Positions 45,557-54,786 of a stretch of DNA of 62,424 nucleotides are shown one piece after another. This stretch comes from CAZIKB01 sp964539665 (GTDB taxonomy: Bacteria; Zhuqueibacterota; Zhuqueibacteria; Oceanimicrobiales; Oceanimicrobiaceae). The notes under the pieces were generated by a model, which made no database searches, was not told the origin of the DNA, and worked only from the letters and a program-made list of their open reading frames with translations. The translations under genes and the position numbers were made by a program. The stretch spans positions 1 through 62,424 of the forward strand of contig CAZIKB010000024.1 in the NCBI GenBank assembly GCA_964539665.1, in the 5' to 3' direction. Within the stretch, counting starts at the first letter, position 1. Each line of letters starts with the position of its first letter.

Positions 45557-46375
45557 ATGAGAAACATAAACTGCTTGAGCGCGAATCGTATAATTCGATT
45601 TACTCAAAAAATCTGCAACCTAATTCCTGTTTTTTTGTTCTTTCATAAATTAGCATTTGGTGCGCCTTTAATTCCATTAGAAATCCAAGATCCCGGAGTC
45701 AATAGTACAAATTATGCAAAGGCCCAAAAAATGCTGATGAAATCAGTTGAAGCGGCCGGTGGTATTGAAATAATTAGAACCATCGATAATTTCAGTATCA
45801 AAACCCGCAATATATTAGAGCAGCCTCAAACCAAAACAGAATTGATTGTGACTGAGATTGCATGGTTACCAGATAAAACAAAACAAATCATGAAATTACC
45901 AGCAGGGGAGAGGATACAGGTTTTACACGGTGACAGCGGCTGGAAACAAGTGGGCAAGAAAATTAGTGATCTTACTCAAGCTGAAACAAGAGAAATGAAA
46001 AAAGGCTTATTCCGCGATACGATAAATCTATTTAAAAAAAGTGACAATAAAGAGTTGACAATTCAATATTTTGGCGAAGAAATTATTGGTGAAAAAACAA
46101 ATTTCGTGTTAAAGATTAACGATAATAGTGGTGAATTTTTTAATTTATATATAGATTCGGAGACTTTTCTTATTGCAAAAAAATCTTATCATGGCTCATC
46201 AGAAGTGGGATTGGCAACACTGGAGGAAATCTATTCTGATTATCGAGAAGTAGATGGTATAAAGATACCTTTTAAAACCATCGTAAGAGCCAACGGCAGA
46301 AGATTTATCGATTCCGAAGTCATCGAAGCAAAATTTAACCTGAAGCTTGATGAAGGTTTTTTTTATAAGAAATAA
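45557..46375 (+). CDS. Exported LolA-like outer-membrane lipoprotein-sorting fold protein
   Basis: 272 aa. A signal segment (~18-35, ending AFGA) is followed by a mature beta-rich protein: the AAGGIEIIRTIDNFSIKTRN opening, LPDKTKQIMKLP and the end DYREVDGIKIPFKTIVRANG. These are typical of the LolA/LppX-like half-barrel used for lipid or lipoprotein binding. AAGGAG precedes the ATG by ~10 nt. It is downstream of the second ClC gene and possibly co-transcribed. Its ligand is unknown. Confidence 0.65.
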   Translation: MRNINCLSANRIIRFTQKICNLIPVFLFFHKLAFGAPLIPLEIQDPGVNSTNYAKAQKMLMKSVEAAGGIEIIRTIDNFSIKTRNILEQPQTKTELIVTEIAWLPDKTKQIMKLPAGERIQVLHGDSGWKQVGKKISDLTQAETREMKKGLFRDTINLFKKSDNKELTIQYFGEEIIGEKTNFVLKINDNSGEFFNLYIDSETFLIAKKSYHGSSEVGLATLEEIYSDYREVDGIKIPFKTIVRANGRRFIDSEVIEAKFNLKLDEGFFYKK

Positions 46376-46390
46376 AAGGAAAGAATTGAG

Positions 46391-46741
46391 CTATGCGGCG
46401 GGTACAATCACTGCCGACATCGAACCGACACTGTGCGGAATTCTCCAATCCGGGCCATAAGCATGAATCTGATCTCGCTTAAGTTCAGCGCGCTCCATAG
46501 TTGTGGTATCCACAATGACACGGCCCGCAGAATCCACCGCGCAAGCCATTCGAAAAGCCTTTGCCTGACTGTGACGAAAAATCTGCATGAGCATTTCGAT
46601 AACATAATCATAAGTGTGATCATTATCATCAAGTAAAACCACGTGGTAGTTAGGTATGATTATTGGCTTTTTTCTCTTTTTCTTGCGGGTTTCTTCAATT
46701 ACATCAGGCAGCGACTGGGATACGATATCAACAGAATTCAT
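46391..46741 (-). CDS. clpS: ATP-dependent Clp protease adaptor ClpS
   Basis: 116 aa from ATG 46741 (a longer frame to 46822 reads non-conserved residues). A lysine-rich N-terminal tail is followed by NYHVVLLDDNDHTYDYVIEM and LMQIF, the N-degron-binding ClpS core. The usual C-terminal half is less typical: AKAFRMACAVDSAGRVIVDT and a further stretch ending VIVPAA. It delivers N-end-rule substrates to ClpA/ClpC. Confidence 0.85.
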   Translation of the reverse strand: MNSVDIVSQSLPDVIEETRKKKRKKPIIIPNYHVVLLDDNDHTYDYVIEMLMQIFRHSQAKAFRMACAVDSAGRVIVDTTTMERAELKRDQIHAYGPDWRIPHSVGSMSAVIVPAA

Positions 46742-47132
46742 TTTTAATAATTTTTTTATAAAACAGTATCCAATATAATTTTCAAATGTTGGAAAGTCAA
46801 GTAATAACTGACATACTACCATTTCAATTTTTTTTCTTGACTTTTAAACGATTAATTCCTAAAATAGTTAACAGTATAAAAATAATTTTTGTGGTAGTCA
46901 TAACTGAAATGGATATTTAGTTCTTGTTCCTTCCTGTCGATACCACTGAGAAACACGAACTTGGTTTAATAGCTGTTGTTCCGCAAAATGTCTGCAAATT
47001 TGGTATAAGATTTAGAGCCTGCAAGAGAAAAGGAATTTGTCAAAGTATATTCTGGTTAATAGTCTTAGGACATGCATATAATTGTAGTAAATATTTATAT
47101 TATAAAATAATTACCTGGGCAATCGAAAAATA
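46742..47132. other. Intergenic stretch without a recognisable gene
   Basis: 390 bp, AT-rich, between divergent clpS and the rhomboid gene; it must contain both promoters. A 69-codon plus-strand frame at 46924 shows no coding character. Confidence 0.45.
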
Positions 47133-47981
47133 ATGGCTTATTCTGAAAGATCATTTCGATTTGGGTTTGGCGGAGGTCTTACTAAAGCTGTAAAATATTT
47201 ATTGATAGCAAATGTCATAGTCTATCTTTTCCAACACCTTATTGGACCCGGTCATGATCCACTGTTAATAAAATTATTTGGGATGCACCCTAAATGGGTT
47301 TATTCGAAGTTCCATATCTGGCAGCCTTTCACATATATGTTTCTGCACAGTCAAGGGGATCTTTTGCATCTACTTTTTAACATGTTTGTACTCTGGATGT
47401 TCGGAGGTGAAGTAGAACGCGCCCTTGGAACTCGTGAATTTATCAAGTACTATTTCATATGTGGTGTTGGCGCTGGTCTTTTTCATTTAATTATTTATTA
47501 TGATTCTACTATTCCGGTAGTTGGCGCTTCGGGAGCGATATATGGAGTTATGGTAGCATTTGCAGTACTTTTCCCAGAGCGGGTAATAACTCTGCTTTTA
47601 TTTCTCTTCTTACCGGTACAAATCAAAGCTAAATATCTGGTTATGATATTTGCGGGTATTTCGGTTTTCTTAGGGGTGTTTGGTGGTGATTCCGGTGTAG
47701 CACATTTCGCCCACATGGGTGGCATGGCCATAGGATTGATATATCTTAAATTAGACTGGCGTCTGGATTCTGTAGGCAAATTGATCAGGCAACAACGGGA
47801 ATCAAGGCGGGCACTACATAAATTAAAAAAGCAACAGCACAAACAGCAATTCCGAGAAAGAGTTGACGAAATTTTAGATAAAATCAATGAAGTTGGCTAT
47901 GAGAATTTGAATGCCGAAGAAAAAAGAACTTTACAGGAAGCAAGCCAGCAATACAGCCAGGAGAAAGAACCTGAAAATTAG
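47133..47981 (+). CDS. Rhomboid family intramembrane serine protease
   Basis: 282 aa, six membrane helices. The LLHLLFNMFVLWMFG helix has the H-x3-N type residues of the family, the catalytic serine is in PVVGASGAIYGVM (~133) and the catalytic histidine in VAHFAHMGGMAIG (~193). The W-R-type loop is IWQPFTYMFLH. The last ~70 residues are a soluble, basic, glutamine-rich coiled tail. No GlpG-type cytoplasmic N domain is present. Confidence 0.92.
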   Translation: MAYSERSFRFGFGGGLTKAVKYLLIANVIVYLFQHLIGPGHDPLLIKLFGMHPKWVYSKFHIWQPFTYMFLHSQGDLLHLLFNMFVLWMFGGEVERALGTREFIKYYFICGVGAGLFHLIIYYDSTIPVVGASGAIYGVMVAFAVLFPERVITLLLFLFLPVQIKAKYLVMIFAGISVFLGVFGGDSGVAHFAHMGGMAIGLIYLKLDWRLDSVGKLIRQQRESRRALHKLKKQQHKQQFRERVDEILDKINEVGYENLNAEEKRTLQEASQQYSQEKEPEN

Positions 47982-48050
47982 AACTATTAAATGCTGTTCG
48001 TTCAAAAACAAGATACTTTGTATTCCCTGATAAATAATGGGAACTCAGCT

Positions 48051-48107
48051 CCACTAAACTGTCAAAGTTTAGTAAAGCTCCATATACCCTCAAATTTTGA
48101 GGGGTAT
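48051..48107 (+). terminator. Two adjacent hairpins after the rhomboid gene
   Basis: ACTAAACT (48053-48060) pairs exactly with AGTTTAGT (48066-48073) over a 5-nt loop. ATACCCTCAAA (48084) pairs with TTTTGAGGGGTAT (to 48107) with one bulge. Neither is followed by a clean T-run, so termination is likely but not certain. The rest of 47982-48294 holds no gene. Confidence 0.45.
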
Positions 48108-48294
48108 GATAATTATTACTTTAGAAATCGTTTTTTTCAGTACTTGATACCGCACACTTTTTATAAACGTTATTTTTTGTATAAAATGTCATTCCCGCAT
48201 ATTTTAAGATAGAAAGGGGAAAGTGTACGGTAGTGAAATTCAATAGAAAAATGTATTGAAATCCTTACCTTATTTTATCTTCAGAAAAAGTTAA

Positions 48295-49818
48295 ATGAAA
48301 TTTATTTCTGGCAAAGTTGTTCCTGAAATATCCCACTTAAATATCTTCATTATTGTTGTCATTGCTTTATTTTATATTCTCCCCCTTTCCTCTTTTGCAC
48401 AAAATGGCGACTGGGAAAGACGTATTAACAATAAAGCACACAAAATTGACGGTCATTTCAATTTTGTGAGTCTTCAGGATGTGGCTGAGGCCCTGAATGC
48501 ACAGACTTATTACAGTAATAAAGCCCGCAAAGCAGTATTAACTTTGGGAGTCGAAAGAATTACCATTACCGCATACAATCCCTATGTAGTAATCGGTCAG
48601 GGTGTCCTGCAAATGCCAATAAATACGCAATATTCCAAAGGTGAATTATTTGTTCCTGTTAAATTTTTTATTCCTATCTTAAAACACGTCCTGCAAAATT
48701 CCGGTGCAGGTAATAATAATATAAGTGAGTCTGATCTAATCAAACAAGGAGTTAATATTACTGGAGTTCAGGTTGTTGAAAAAACTAATGGGACGCTAAT
48801 TCGTGTGAATACTCTAACAAAATTTAATAAATCAGGCATTAGCACGCGTTATAGTCGAAGATGGCTTTATGTGGATATTTTGAATGGCAAAGTAAGTGAT
48901 AAATACTTTAGTGCAAAAATTGACACCGGGCTGGTAAAAAGAGTTGTTCCGGTCCAATCAGAACAATTAGTTCAACTTTCTTTTCAGTTGAATAAAGATA
49001 TATCGAGTAAAGATATGTTTGTAACCCAGCATGAAAATGAAATATGGATTTCGATTCCTACAAAAAATAACTTAAGTAGAAATATTATTGAGAAACTTAA
49101 ATCAGATAAAGAAAAATGGAAAATCGACAAAATTGTTATTGATCCTGGACATGGCGGCCGGGATCCGGGTACTATTGGCCGCAGTGGAGTTTACGAGAAA
49201 GATATCGTTCTTAGCATTGCTAAAAGATTGAAAAAACTGCTGGTTAAAAAACTAAAAATCGACGTCTTCATGACCAGAGATAAAGATAAATACATTTCAC
49301 TCAAAGAACGAACCCAGTTGGCTAATAAAAAAGGAGGAAAACTTTTTATTAGCATACATGCCAACTGGAATCGCAACTCCCAGGTAAAAGGAGCGACTAC
49401 GTATTTTCTTGGATTAGCCAAATCTGATGAAGCTCTTGAAATCGCCCAGCTTGAGAACGCTGCTATCAAATATGAGGCTGATGAAAAAAATTATACACAG
49501 TATAACGATGAGAGTATTATATTAGCCACGATGGCACAAAACGATTACAATAAAGAGAGTCAGGATTTCGCTGCAGTAGTACAAAAAGCGCTTAACAAAA
49601 ATACAGGAATAAATGATCGAGGTATTCAACAAGCGGGTTTCTATGTTTTAGTCGGGGCGTCTATGCCAAATGTTTTAATTGAAACAGCCTTTGTCTCAAA
49701 CAGAAAAGAAGAGAGACTTTTAAAATCCTCATCTTTTCAACAAAAAGTAGCTCAGGCCATTTTCGAAAGCATTAAGACTTTTAAAGTAAAATATGAAAGC
49801 GAATTGTACATTAATTAG
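48295..49818 (+). CDS. N-acetylmuramoyl-L-alanine amidase (Amidase_3)
   Basis: 507 aa. A signal/anchor (~15-37) precedes a copper-amine-oxidase-N-like/SH3-like stalk domain (~45-130: FVSLQDVAEALNAQTYYSNK), an AMIN-like beta region (~155-265) and the zinc amidase domain (~278-500): VIDPGHGGRDPGT, the metal glutamate in YEKDIVLSIA, SIHANWN and the catalytic glutamate in PNVLIETAFVSN. It cleaves the lactyl-amide bond of murein peptides, usually during daughter-cell separation. Confidence 0.9.
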   Translation: MKFISGKVVPEISHLNIFIIVVIALFYILPLSSFAQNGDWERRINNKAHKIDGHFNFVSLQDVAEALNAQTYYSNKARKAVLTLGVERITITAYNPYVVIGQGVLQMPINTQYSKGELFVPVKFFIPILKHVLQNSGAGNNNISESDLIKQGVNITGVQVVEKTNGTLIRVNTLTKFNKSGISTRYSRRWLYVDILNGKVSDKYFSAKIDTGLVKRVVPVQSEQLVQLSFQLNKDISSKDMFVTQHENEIWISIPTKNNLSRNIIEKLKSDKEKWKIDKIVIDPGHGGRDPGTIGRSGVYEKDIVLSIAKRLKKLLVKKLKIDVFMTRDKDKYISLKERTQLANKKGGKLFISIHANWNRNSQVKGATTYFLGLAKSDEALEIAQLENAAIKYEADEKNYTQYNDESIILATMAQNDYNKESQDFAAVVQKALNKNTGINDRGIQQAGFYVLVGASMPNVLIETAFVSNRKEERLLKSSSFQQKVAQAIFESIKTFKVKYESELYIN

Positions 49819-52800
49819 CGCCTTCTCTTCTGATTCTCAATAAATGCCAGACAACAAGTGAGATCAGTACAACAGCTCCAACCAGCGTAATAAATATAAT
49901 TAAAATTGAATTATCAGAGTCAAATTTGATCGGCCGTGGATTACCTGTTAAAATATAACGAGCCCAATAATTTGGATTAGGATTGACAGTATTTATGTGA
50001 GAAATTTTAGCCATCTTCAAGGCTTCGGATTTGCTCATACCGAGTTTTAAATTTGAAAAATATTCAATTAATAATTTATTAGAAGAATCATCCTCGTCCA
50101 TATTCCATAGACTGGTAATTGTGCTGGGCACTCCGGAATAATTAATTGCATGTACCAGAACATTTACGCTATTCGCACCGAATAGATTTTCAGGCTTTCT
50201 CTCCAGAAAATTGCATACTAACATTTCCGCATTCAAATTAATATTAAAAAATTCATAAGTTTCTAAAAACCCAGTCTCATCATTTAAGTCAGAGAAAAAC
50301 AATTTGGAATGAAGAGGAGAGCTTTCCTCTAAAATTCCAGGCAAGGCTAAATGTATCACACGGTGATTATTACTTTCATTTAAAAACCGCCTTTTAGTAC
50401 TTTTTTGATTAGAATAAAATGTGAATTTTCTTTTCCCAACCACCTCAGCAATTTGGTTTATTTCAGTTTCATACCGTTTTGCTTCAACAAAATTATAATC
50501 AGAATTGCTATTATTGGTTGCGTTATTGTTATTTAATGAATTTGATAAATTCAAATCTGAAGGTGCAGAGAAGGCAATGTAGGTATTTTTAGCACGGTTC
50601 TTTTTTTTGTATGGCCAATTAAGAAATTTTGCATAAGGAACATAAAATATTTCATAATCTTCAACTAAATATTTAGCATGGTAATAATCATAAATATTCG
50701 TTAAGACTTCGGAATTGGTAACTAAACATTCAAAAGGTATGTGATTTAGCACATCGTCTGCGGATATAATTACTGAACTTTGAGTGGGGATCCAGGCTCT
50801 GACGGGCTCAAATATTGTATTATAAAGCCGTCCGGCCAAATCTAATCGGAATAGTACATTTTTCGAATTTCTATCATTAGTAAAACCGGATTGTTGGTTT
50901 GAAAATAATGGACTAATTTGTGTCACTAAGTCAATCAATTCATTTCTTCCTGAATTAACCTGTTTGAAAAAAATGGAATCTGCCCTGACCACTAAAATAT
51001 TAGTTGTATTTTCATCTACCAAGTAGTGAATAAAAATACTATTAAATTTTTCTAAACTGGCGCTTAGGCTCGACATTGATGCCGTTGTTGGATTTATAAG
51101 ACTGAAATATTCTGGCTGATTTTGAGCCATATCTAAACGAAAAATATTTCTATCTCTTAAAAGTCGATTTATGCGATTTTTAATATTCATTACAAGGTCA
51201 AGATTGTCTTCACTATCCGTTCTCCAGAGTTCCCAGAGTTCTGACCATTTTTGCTGTATTAATTTATTATATGTATCCAGTCTCCATCTGGTTGAATCGG
51301 CTAATGCTGATTTGATTTTATATTTTATCGGGGATATATTTTTTATATGTTTCAAAGCTTTATATTTTTCACAAAGGTCATAAATTTTCAATAGTTTACC
51401 GACTTGTGAATAAGCTGTTATCGCAGGAGTAAAAAAATCATTATACAAATCGAAAGTATCCATTGGATTGTCATCATCATACAGGTTATCGTATTTATCA
51501 ATGAGGTGAAATACGGTGTCACTATGTGCGCTTGCCAGTTCCGGGAAATTGGCTTTTAAATAGGTTTTTATTAAGCCAGCATTTCCGGCAATAATTGAAT
51601 TATATGAACCAGTTTCTCTTCCTAATTGGATAGCGTTTAAGAAATATGTTTCGGCTTTTTCGATATTATTTTCCAGCAATGATATTTCACCCTGCATCCA
51701 TCGAAATATTGGTAAATGTTGCAATTGCAAAGATTCCCGGGCTAATCCATCTGCTCTTGCTATATAATATTTGGCACGGTCCAGATTTGAAAAATGAGTA
51801 ATATACAAATTTGCCATTTTCACCAGACACGCTTCAGCAATATTATAGAGTTTGTTATTTTGAGCGTTTCGCAATATTCTTTGATACAGTCTTTTAGCAT
51901 TTTCAACTTCCCCTTGCGATTCATATACATTTGCTAAATCAAACGAAGCTTTATATTCTAATTCTGAAAGTTGAGCTTTTCGTGCAATCTCTATACTTTC
52001 ATTTAAAAACTTGACTGCTTCTACCCAATTGTTTCTCTGTTTATAAATACGCGCAATTGCATACAGCGATTTTGCAGCAATGCCTGAGCCTTGCGATTTT
52101 TGCGCTTCTTCTGCTGACAGTAAATAATATTTCAAAGCTCGATAATTATCACCCATTATTTGCGATGCACCGGCTAAGTCAAAGTACAGATCCGGTAATA
52201 CTCTCGACTCTTTTATTGCTAAGGCAAATTCAATACTTGTCAGACAGGATTCGGCTAATTTTAAGTATTGTTTATTCTTTTTAAACAATCTCACATTTGT
52301 CAAATTAATGTCTAAAGCTTCGCTTAGAGCCCCATTCTTCCTGGCTAAATTTGAGGCGGTTGAAAAATAATACTCGGCTGAATCCAATTCGCCAATCTCA
52401 AAATAAGTAAGTCCGAGATGATGCAATAATTCGATTTTCAAAAAAGGCATTTTTGCATCCAGCAATCGATTTGCCTGCAAATAACTGGAAATCGCAGCAT
52501 CAAATTTGTATAATTTTTGGTTGACTTCGCCCAGCAAAGAATGACCATAAAGATCGTTATTTTCTTTTAAATAATCTGTAAGCGTGGTTTTCGCCCGGCT
52601 ATAGTTTTTTATTCTAAACCTCCAAAAAGCATATCCCAGGTAATACAGATGTTCTTGCGATGGCTTTTTCCTTAATTGACGCAGTTTGATTGCCAACGTA
52701 TTTGTTTTGCCTGCATGCAGGGCTGATTCCACCAACAAATCAACCGTCTCGGGTGATGTAGCTCCCCGGTCTATTGCATCCTTACAAGATTCAAAAGAAC

Positions 52801-53152
52801 TCTTCCAGTCTTCTGAATATTTGGAAATTAATGCCAACCCGAAATAGAAATTAGAGTTTTCGGGATAGTTCTGTATTGCTTCCAGAAAATATTGTTTACC
52901 ATTCTGTAAGTTTTGATCATATCGATAAAATTCAGCGATCCTGATATATGCCTTTGTATAAGTGGACTCTTCATTTATCAGCTCTTTTAAATAATCAATT
53001 GCGTGACTGTAATTATACTCTCCTGCTTCTTTTAAAGCTAAATCATACTTTGCTTCTTGTTCGGGAGAGGTTCTTCCAAACCCATTTGAGCCTGTTATAA
53101 ATAAACTAATCGCAAAAAATATTGACGAAAGCCGGATATTAAATATTGGCAA
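49811..53152 (-). CDS. CHAT-domain protein with TPR array and C-terminal membrane anchor
   Basis: 1113 aa. Signal peptide (~7-25); about 12 TPR-like units (~30-560, e.g. FYFGLALISKYSEDWKSSFE); and a CHAT caspase-fold domain (~720-1065) with the histidine block HRVIHLALPG and the Cys block EMLVCNFLERKPE in place of the usual HxxCH...(S)AC arrangement, then YSGVPSTITSLWNMDED. One hydrophobic segment (~1083-1103) near the end implies a membrane anchor. Catalytic His and Cys are both plausible. The setting is extracytoplasmic. It overlaps the convergent amidase gene by 8 nt at the 3' ends. Confidence 0.85.
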   Translation of the reverse strand: MPIFNIRLSSIFFAISLFITGSNGFGRTSPEQEAKYDLALKEAGEYNYSHAIDYLKELINEESTYTKAYIRIAEFYRYDQNLQNGKQYFLEAIQNYPENSNFYFGLALISKYSEDWKSSFESCKDAIDRGATSPETVDLLVESALHAGKTNTLAIKLRQLRKKPSQEHLYYLGYAFWRFRIKNYSRAKTTLTDYLKENNDLYGHSLLGEVNQKLYKFDAAISSYLQANRLLDAKMPFLKIELLHHLGLTYFEIGELDSAEYYFSTASNLARKNGALSEALDINLTNVRLFKKNKQYLKLAESCLTSIEFALAIKESRVLPDLYFDLAGASQIMGDNYRALKYYLLSAEEAQKSQGSGIAAKSLYAIARIYKQRNNWVEAVKFLNESIEIARKAQLSELEYKASFDLANVYESQGEVENAKRLYQRILRNAQNNKLYNIAEACLVKMANLYITHFSNLDRAKYYIARADGLARESLQLQHLPIFRWMQGEISLLENNIEKAETYFLNAIQLGRETGSYNSIIAGNAGLIKTYLKANFPELASAHSDTVFHLIDKYDNLYDDDNPMDTFDLYNDFFTPAITAYSQVGKLLKIYDLCEKYKALKHIKNISPIKYKIKSALADSTRWRLDTYNKLIQQKWSELWELWRTDSEDNLDLVMNIKNRINRLLRDRNIFRLDMAQNQPEYFSLINPTTASMSSLSASLEKFNSIFIHYLVDENTTNILVVRADSIFFKQVNSGRNELIDLVTQISPLFSNQQSGFTNDRNSKNVLFRLDLAGRLYNTIFEPVRAWIPTQSSVIISADDVLNHIPFECLVTNSEVLTNIYDYYHAKYLVEDYEIFYVPYAKFLNWPYKKKNRAKNTYIAFSAPSDLNLSNSLNNNNATNNSNSDYNFVEAKRYETEINQIAEVVGKRKFTFYSNQKSTKRRFLNESNNHRVIHLALPGILEESSPLHSKLFFSDLNDETGFLETYEFFNINLNAEMLVCNFLERKPENLFGANSVNVLVHAINYSGVPSTITSLWNMDEDDSSNKLLIEYFSNLKLGMSKSEALKMAKISHINTVNPNPNYWARYILTGNPRPIKFDSDNSILIIFITLVGAVVLISLVVWHLLRIRREGAN

Positions 53153-53327
53153 GTGTATACTCCGTTTCGTTTAAAATTGACATAATAAATTAGCACACAA
53201 CACCCGGTCAGGATTTGCCAAATATAGTTAATTGTATTAATGCAGTCAATACTTTTCCGTGTTAAAATAGTTCTTGCAATTATTTAATTTTTAAATTATA
53301 TTTTTCATTATTATTTTGACAAATTTC

Positions 53328-53492
53328 ATGAAAATTACAGAAGATAAAATTCGACAGATTAGCAGAGAAGCACAAAGATATTTGGGCCCGAATGCCACGC
53401 CAGTTATGTTAAAAAAAATAGTTAAGGAAGTTGTGAAGCGATTATTGACTGAATCAGATTCAGAAAAAAATATTTACGCGATTGAAAAATAG
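53328..53492 (+). CDS. Small helical hypothetical protein, 54 aa
   Basis: MKITEDKIRQISREAQRYLG begins the frame, which continues with PNATPVMLKKIVKEVVKRLL to a TAG at 53490. It is an amphipathic helix pair with regular K/E/L spacing and codon bias like its neighbours, so it is probably real. No ribosome binding site of note. The family is unknown to me. Confidence 0.45.
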   Translation: MKITEDKIRQISREAQRYLGPNATPVMLKKIVKEVVKRLLTESDSEKNIYAIEK

Positions 53493-53639
53493 AGCTTAAT
53501 TGTGTTTGGCGCTGGAGTAAAAAATGGGGGACATTCAGCCAGATGTAATTTATTGTTGACTTTTATGTTGCAATTTCGTAAAATCTGTTGTCTCACCGGT
53601 TTTATCTTTTTATTACTCATCTAAAAAGGAGGAATAGTC

Positions 53640-53810
53640 ATGAATCTAAATGCACCAACAAAAAATTTTTGGTGGATCTCAGTAATTCTGGCTGTCGTCG
53701 GAGTTGTATCAACTTTCGTCGCGATACCTTTTGTAACCGGGTACGCATTTTGGTTCGTAACAGTTGGCTTTGTTCTTCTAGCTTTGAGCACAGTTTTAAA
53801 AGGAATGTAG
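53640..53810 (+). CDS. Small two-helix membrane protein, 56 aa
   Basis: AAAGGAGGAATAG lies directly before ATG 53640, a strong ribosome binding site. The product MNLNAPTKNFWWISVILAVV then GVVSTFVAIPFVTGYAF and a second hydrophobic helix ending STVLKGM is a short double-pass membrane protein of a type widespread as an uncharacterised small protein. A convincing gene. Confidence 0.7.
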   Translation: MNLNAPTKNFWWISVILAVVGVVSTFVAIPFVTGYAFWFVTVGFVLLALSTVLKGM

Positions 53811-54115
53811 TCAGTTAATCTTTGGAGGCTCGTCATTTACCCTCAGCGTATCTCAAAACCTTAGAATTTCTTAGAAGGTTCAGCTATGATGAATATATCT
53901 GACGAGTCTCTATAATTAATCCTCTGATCAGGATTTTTTTAGTTGTTCGCTAAACAACCTACCCAATTTCTCCAAATCCTTCAAGTTTTACAATTGTGTT
54001 GACCGTTGAGAATCTAAGATTACTGCCCCGAAAAAACATTTCAAGATTTTACCGTATCGCGACGATTGAGTATATACATACACTTCAAAAAATGTTAATA
54101 TCGAAGGGACTCGAG

Positions 54116-54274
54116 ATGAAATTGCGTGATATGTTTATTCCGTACATCACTATTGGCATCATCGTTATGGCGTTGATGCTGCTACTCTTTGACGAAGACA
54201 AGGCACGGGGATTCTTTCTTACCTACACAATCAGTTATGCTGCTGTCATGATACTTCTTACTGTAACCAAATAG
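54116..54274 (+). CDS. Possible small membrane protein, 52 aa
   Basis: The frame from ATG 54116 begins MKLRDMFIPYITIGIIVMAL, has the acidic turn LFDEDKARG and a second hydrophobic stretch to LLTVTK. The longer frame from 53996 adds residues without coding character. Bases 53811-54115 hold nothing else. Confidence 0.4.
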   Translation: MKLRDMFIPYITIGIIVMALMLLLFDEDKARGFFLTYTISYAAVMILLTVTK

Positions 54275-54572
54275 GCAATGGCACAAATGGACGACCGTTC
54301 AGTTTTATTCGTGATAAATCCAGCTATGATCAATCCAATTACCAGAAATAAGCACAAATCCCGATAGTACGAATATGAAAATGTTCGATATAAAGTTCGG
54401 TTTTACTAAGATTGAGCTCTGAGAGTTCATGGTCAAATCCAGGGAAAGAAATAGATTCTTGCAGAAAGGAATCAAGCAGTCCGGGTAATTCCAGAGAGGC
54501 AAATGTAAGACCGACTGTGAAAATGATGGCTAAAACCGTTATGAATATTTTTTGCGAGAATTTTAATTCCAT
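54235..54572 (-). pseudogene. Frameshifted two-helix membrane protein
   Basis: ATG at 54572 opens MELKFSQKIFITVLAIIFTV, a signal/first helix, and runs to IEHFHIRTIG before stopping at 54339. A one-base shift around 54360 turns the following residues into LCLLFLVIGLIIAGFITNKT, a good second helix. The two parts fit one ~95-residue membrane protein, so an indel (real or a base-call error) has broken it. The 3' end is uncertain and overlaps the opposite-strand small frame. Confidence 0.4.
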
Positions 54573-54786
54573 GTTGATAGTTATTAGTTTAGAGAAGTTG
54601 TTTTATCTTAAATCGTTTTGGCTAACCTGCCGCAGGCTTGCGGGTACAGACTTTGATTAACCAAAAAACTTAATGCGGATCACAAAATCTGAAAAACCGC
54701 ACAGCACCTGCAGTCAGGGTGAGCCAATTGTTTTGTGAGCTCCTGAAATAAACGCAATAATCTTACCCAGAACACAAATTTGACTT

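Noticed and set aside
46924..47133. 69-codon frame before the rhomboid gene
   Set aside because: No domain, no ribosome binding site and irregular composition; better taken as promoter region.
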